64,000 nt of DNA from Bog-532 sp963833835 (GTDB lineage Bacteria > Actinomycetota > Actinomycetes > Streptosporangiales > Streptosporangiaceae). Below, piece after piece: positions 62,313-64,000 of the stretch. The translations under genes and the position numbers were made by a program. The stretch lies in the NCBI GenBank assembly GCA_963833835.1, contig CAWHZI010000017.1, forward strand, positions 1 through 64,000, given 5' to 3'. The notes beneath the pieces were generated by a model, which had not been told where the DNA came from, searched no databases, and saw only the letters and a program-made list of their open reading frames with translations. Within the stretch, counting starts at the first letter, position 1; the number at the start of each line of letters is the position of its first letter.

Positions 62313-62408
62313 GATGGGCAGATTAGTGTCTCCGCCAGCAAGAGCCGCACGCCGGTGGGAGAAGATGTCCTGCAGATTGGCTGCCCCACGGGGAGGACGG
62401 AGAGGGAA

Positions 62409-63098
62409 ATGGCTGTCGTTGTCCGCAACATCCGCCGCACCGATGCTGCCCTGGCCGACGCGTTCGCCGAGTTCGGTGTGGCCACCACGCACGAAGCGCA
62501 GGGCCGTACCGGGCTGCTCGCCCCCTACCTGAACCCGATCTATCCGGGAACCCAGATCTCCGGTACCGCGGTCACGGTCAGCGTTCCGCCCGGCGACAAC
62601 TGGATGATCCATGTCGCAGTGGAACAGTGCCAGGCCGGCGATGTGCTGGTCGTCGCGCCCACGTCGCGCTGTGACGACGGTTACTTTGGCGAGCTGCTGG
62701 CCACCGCGCTGCAGACGCGGGGCGTGCGTGGCCTGGTCATTGAGGCCGGTTGCCGCGATGTGCGGGAGCTGACCGAGATGCGGTTCCCGGTCTGGTCGCG
62801 GGCCGTGTCGGCCGCGGGCACGGTCAAGGCCACGCTGGGAGATGTGAACGTCCCGGTCGTCTGCGCCGGCCAGCTGGTCACCCCGGGCGACGTGATCGTG
62901 GCCGACGACGACGGTGTAGCCGTGGTGCCCCGGGCCGCCGCAGCCTCGGTACTCGACGCGGCCCGGAGCCGGGCCGAGACGGAGGCCGTGGCGCGTCAGC
63001 GCTACGCCGCCGGTGAGCTCTCCCTGGACGTGAACAGCATGCGGGACCGCCTGGCCGAACTGGGGCTGCGCTACACCGACGACGCCCCGGCCAGCTGA
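62409..63098 (+). CDS. ligK: 4-carboxy-4-hydroxy-2-oxoadipate aldolase/oxaloacetate decarboxylase
   Basis: A 229-residue class II pyruvate aldolase of the RraA fold that splits 4-carboxy-4-hydroxy-2-oxoadipate into pyruvate and oxaloacetate. FAEFGVATTHEAQGRTGLL at the start, VSVPPGDNWMIHVAVEQC and IEAGCRDVREL with the conserved Arg-Asp pair are typical; the length fits LigK/GalC. It is followed 4 bp later by a LigJ-type gene, which supports this role over generic RraA. The pathway is lower protocatechuate/gallate meta-cleavage. Upstream steps are outside the window. Confidence 0.9.
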   Translation: MAVVVRNIRRTDAALADAFAEFGVATTHEAQGRTGLLAPYLNPIYPGTQISGTAVTVSVPPGDNWMIHVAVEQCQAGDVLVVAPTSRCDDGYFGELLATALQTRGVRGLVIEAGCRDVRELTEMRFPVWSRAVSAAGTVKATLGDVNVPVVCAGQLVTPGDVIVADDDGVAVVPRAAAASVLDAARSRAETEAVARQRYAAGELSLDVNSMRDRLAELGLRYTDDAPAS

Positions 63099-63102
63099 AC
63101 CG

Positions 63103-64000
63103 ATGATCATCGACTGCCACGGGCACTTCACCACCGCCCCCGCCGCGCACGGGGCGTTCCGCCAGGCCCAGCTGGACCGGCTCGAGACCCAGCTGTCCGG
63201 TGGCCCCAGCCTGCCCATGCCGGAGCCCGGCGCGATCAGTGACGAGGAGCTCCGGGAGAGCGTCGAGGGCAACCAGCTCCGGCTGCTGCGCGAGCGCGGC
63301 ACCGACCTGACCGTGTTCTCGCCCCGGGCGTCCGCGATGGGCCACGACGTCGCCGACCCGGCCACCGCCCGGGCCTGGGCCCGGGCCTGCAACGACCTCG
63401 TCTACCGGGTCACCACGCTGTTCCCGGCCAACTTCGCCGGGGTGTGCCAGCTGCCGCAGGTACCCGGCGGGCCGCTGGGCGACAGCCTGGCCGAGCTGGA
63501 GCGGTGCGTGACCCAGCTCGGGTTCGTCGGCGCCAACGTGAGCCCCGACCCCTCCGGGGGCTACTGGACCTCCCCGCCGATGACCGACGAGTACTGGTTC
63601 CCGCTGTACGAGAAGATGATCGAGCTGGACGTGCCGGGCATGGTCCACGTGTCCAACTCGGTCAACCCGGCCGTGCACACCCTGGGCGCGCACTATCTGA
63701 ACGCGGACACCACCGTGTTCATGCAGCTGGTGGAAGGCGACCTGTTCGGCCGGTTCCCTGAGCTGCGGCTGGTCATCCCGCACGGCGGCGGTGCGGTGCC
63801 GTACCACTGGGGGCGTTTCCGTGGTCTGGCCGAGCGGATGCAGCGGCCGCCGCTGGACGAGCACGTGCTGCGGAACGTCTTCTTCGACACCTGCGTGTAC
63901 CACCAGCCCGGGATCGACCTGCTGACGTCCGTAATCAGACCGGACAACGTGCTGTTCGCCTCGGAGATGCTGGGTGCGGTCCGCGGCGTCAACCCCGCGA
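63103..64000 (+). CDS. ligJ: 4-oxalomesaconate hydratase, LigJ-type amidohydrolase (partial)
   Basis: An amidohydrolase-fold hydratase, cut by the window end after about 299 residues. MIIDCHGHFTTAP starts the barrel with the metal-binding HxH, VHVSNSVNPAVH and VIPHGGGAVPYHWGRF carry further ligands, and VFFDTCVYHQPG and NVLFASEMLG lead to the last Asp region. This is the LigJ pattern: it adds water to 4-oxalomesaconate, giving the substrate of LigK. The ATG is 4 bp after the ligK stop. The 3' end is missing. Confidence 0.88.
   Translation, partial: MIIDCHGHFTTAPAAHGAFRQAQLDRLETQLSGGPSLPMPEPGAISDEELRESVEGNQLRLLRERGTDLTVFSPRASAMGHDVADPATARAWARACNDLVYRVTTLFPANFAGVCQLPQVPGGPLGDSLAELERCVTQLGFVGANVSPDPSGGYWTSPPMTDEYWFPLYEKMIELDVPGMVHVSNSVNPAVHTLGAHYLNADTTVFMQLVEGDLFGRFPELRLVIPHGGGAVPYHWGRFRGLAERMQRPPLDEHVLRNVFFDTCVYHQPGIDLLTSVIRPDNVLFASEMLGAVRGVNPA

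Overview
The window is high-GC DNA (GC-rich third codon positions, GTG and TTG starts, ATGA/GTGA coupled genes) and looks like a chromosomal segment of an Actinomycetota, most likely a filamentous or soil actinomycete. Supporting traits are two CUT1-type sugar ABC cassettes without their own ATPase, several ECF sigma factors with C-terminal extensions, a DtxR/IdeR-like box, a probable F420-type LLM oxidoreductase and a GGDEF-EAL protein. No rRNA, tRNA, CRISPR array or intact transposase was seen. The exact taxon cannot be read from the sequence alone.

Layout. 0-9 kb holds mixed housekeeping and redox genes: aldo/keto reductase, quinone reductase, TauE exporter, P450, orphan sensor domain, LOG-family protein, SDR, ABM monooxygenase, SpoU RNA methylase. 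9-15 kb holds a GGDEF-EAL protein, a membrane-tethered ECF sigma factor, and a SnoaL-like/FAD monooxygenase pair. 15-35 kb is a large carbohydrate-catabolism region: a 2-oxoacid dehydrogenase operon (E2-E1alpha-E1beta), a GntR regulator, an SDR, an enolase-superfamily dehydratase coupled to an Ldh-type dehydrogenase, and a long rightward operon (sugar-binding lipoprotein, two permeases, LLM oxidoreductase, epimerase, acetyl-esterase-like hydrolase, SMP-30 lactonase). It ends with rhamnulokinase, RhaEW and a LacI regulator. Sugar uptake, oxidation, lactone opening, dehydration and the phosphorylated L-rhamnose route lie side by side. 35-52 kb holds regulators and envelope genes: NB-ARC LuxR regulator, ECF factors, signal peptidase, HxlR/YceI pair, XRE/BenE pair, a two-component system divergent from a D,D-carboxypeptidase, TetR/ATP-grasp pair. 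52-61 kb holds a second sugar ABC cassette with a ROK regulator, an Nramp-related transporter with an iron box, a ferredoxin-reductase-like flavoprotein and a GntR regulator. 61-64 kb has malate dehydrogenase divergent from LigK and LigJ, two lower steps of protocatechuate 4,5-cleavage (the last cut by the window edge).

Quality. From about 36 to 61 kb many genes have clear family homology that jumps between reading frames, often at G or C runs and sometimes with a second, compensating indel. I read these mainly as consensus indel errors, not real decay. They are annotated here as single interrupted genes. From 1 to 35 kb the genes are almost all intact; exceptions are the E2 gene near 17.97 kb and a clean in-frame loss inside LacI.

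Regulatory DNA is unusually readable: paired XRE operators at benE, a DtxR-like box at the Nramp gene, OmpR-type repeats in front of the carboxypeptidase, two perfect 26-bp palindromes, shared GCATATGATAT sites in the sugar locus, and a LacI half of the rhamnose switch. A dispersed 15-bp repeat and a 273-bp MITE-like element with inverted ends are the only mobile-type signals.
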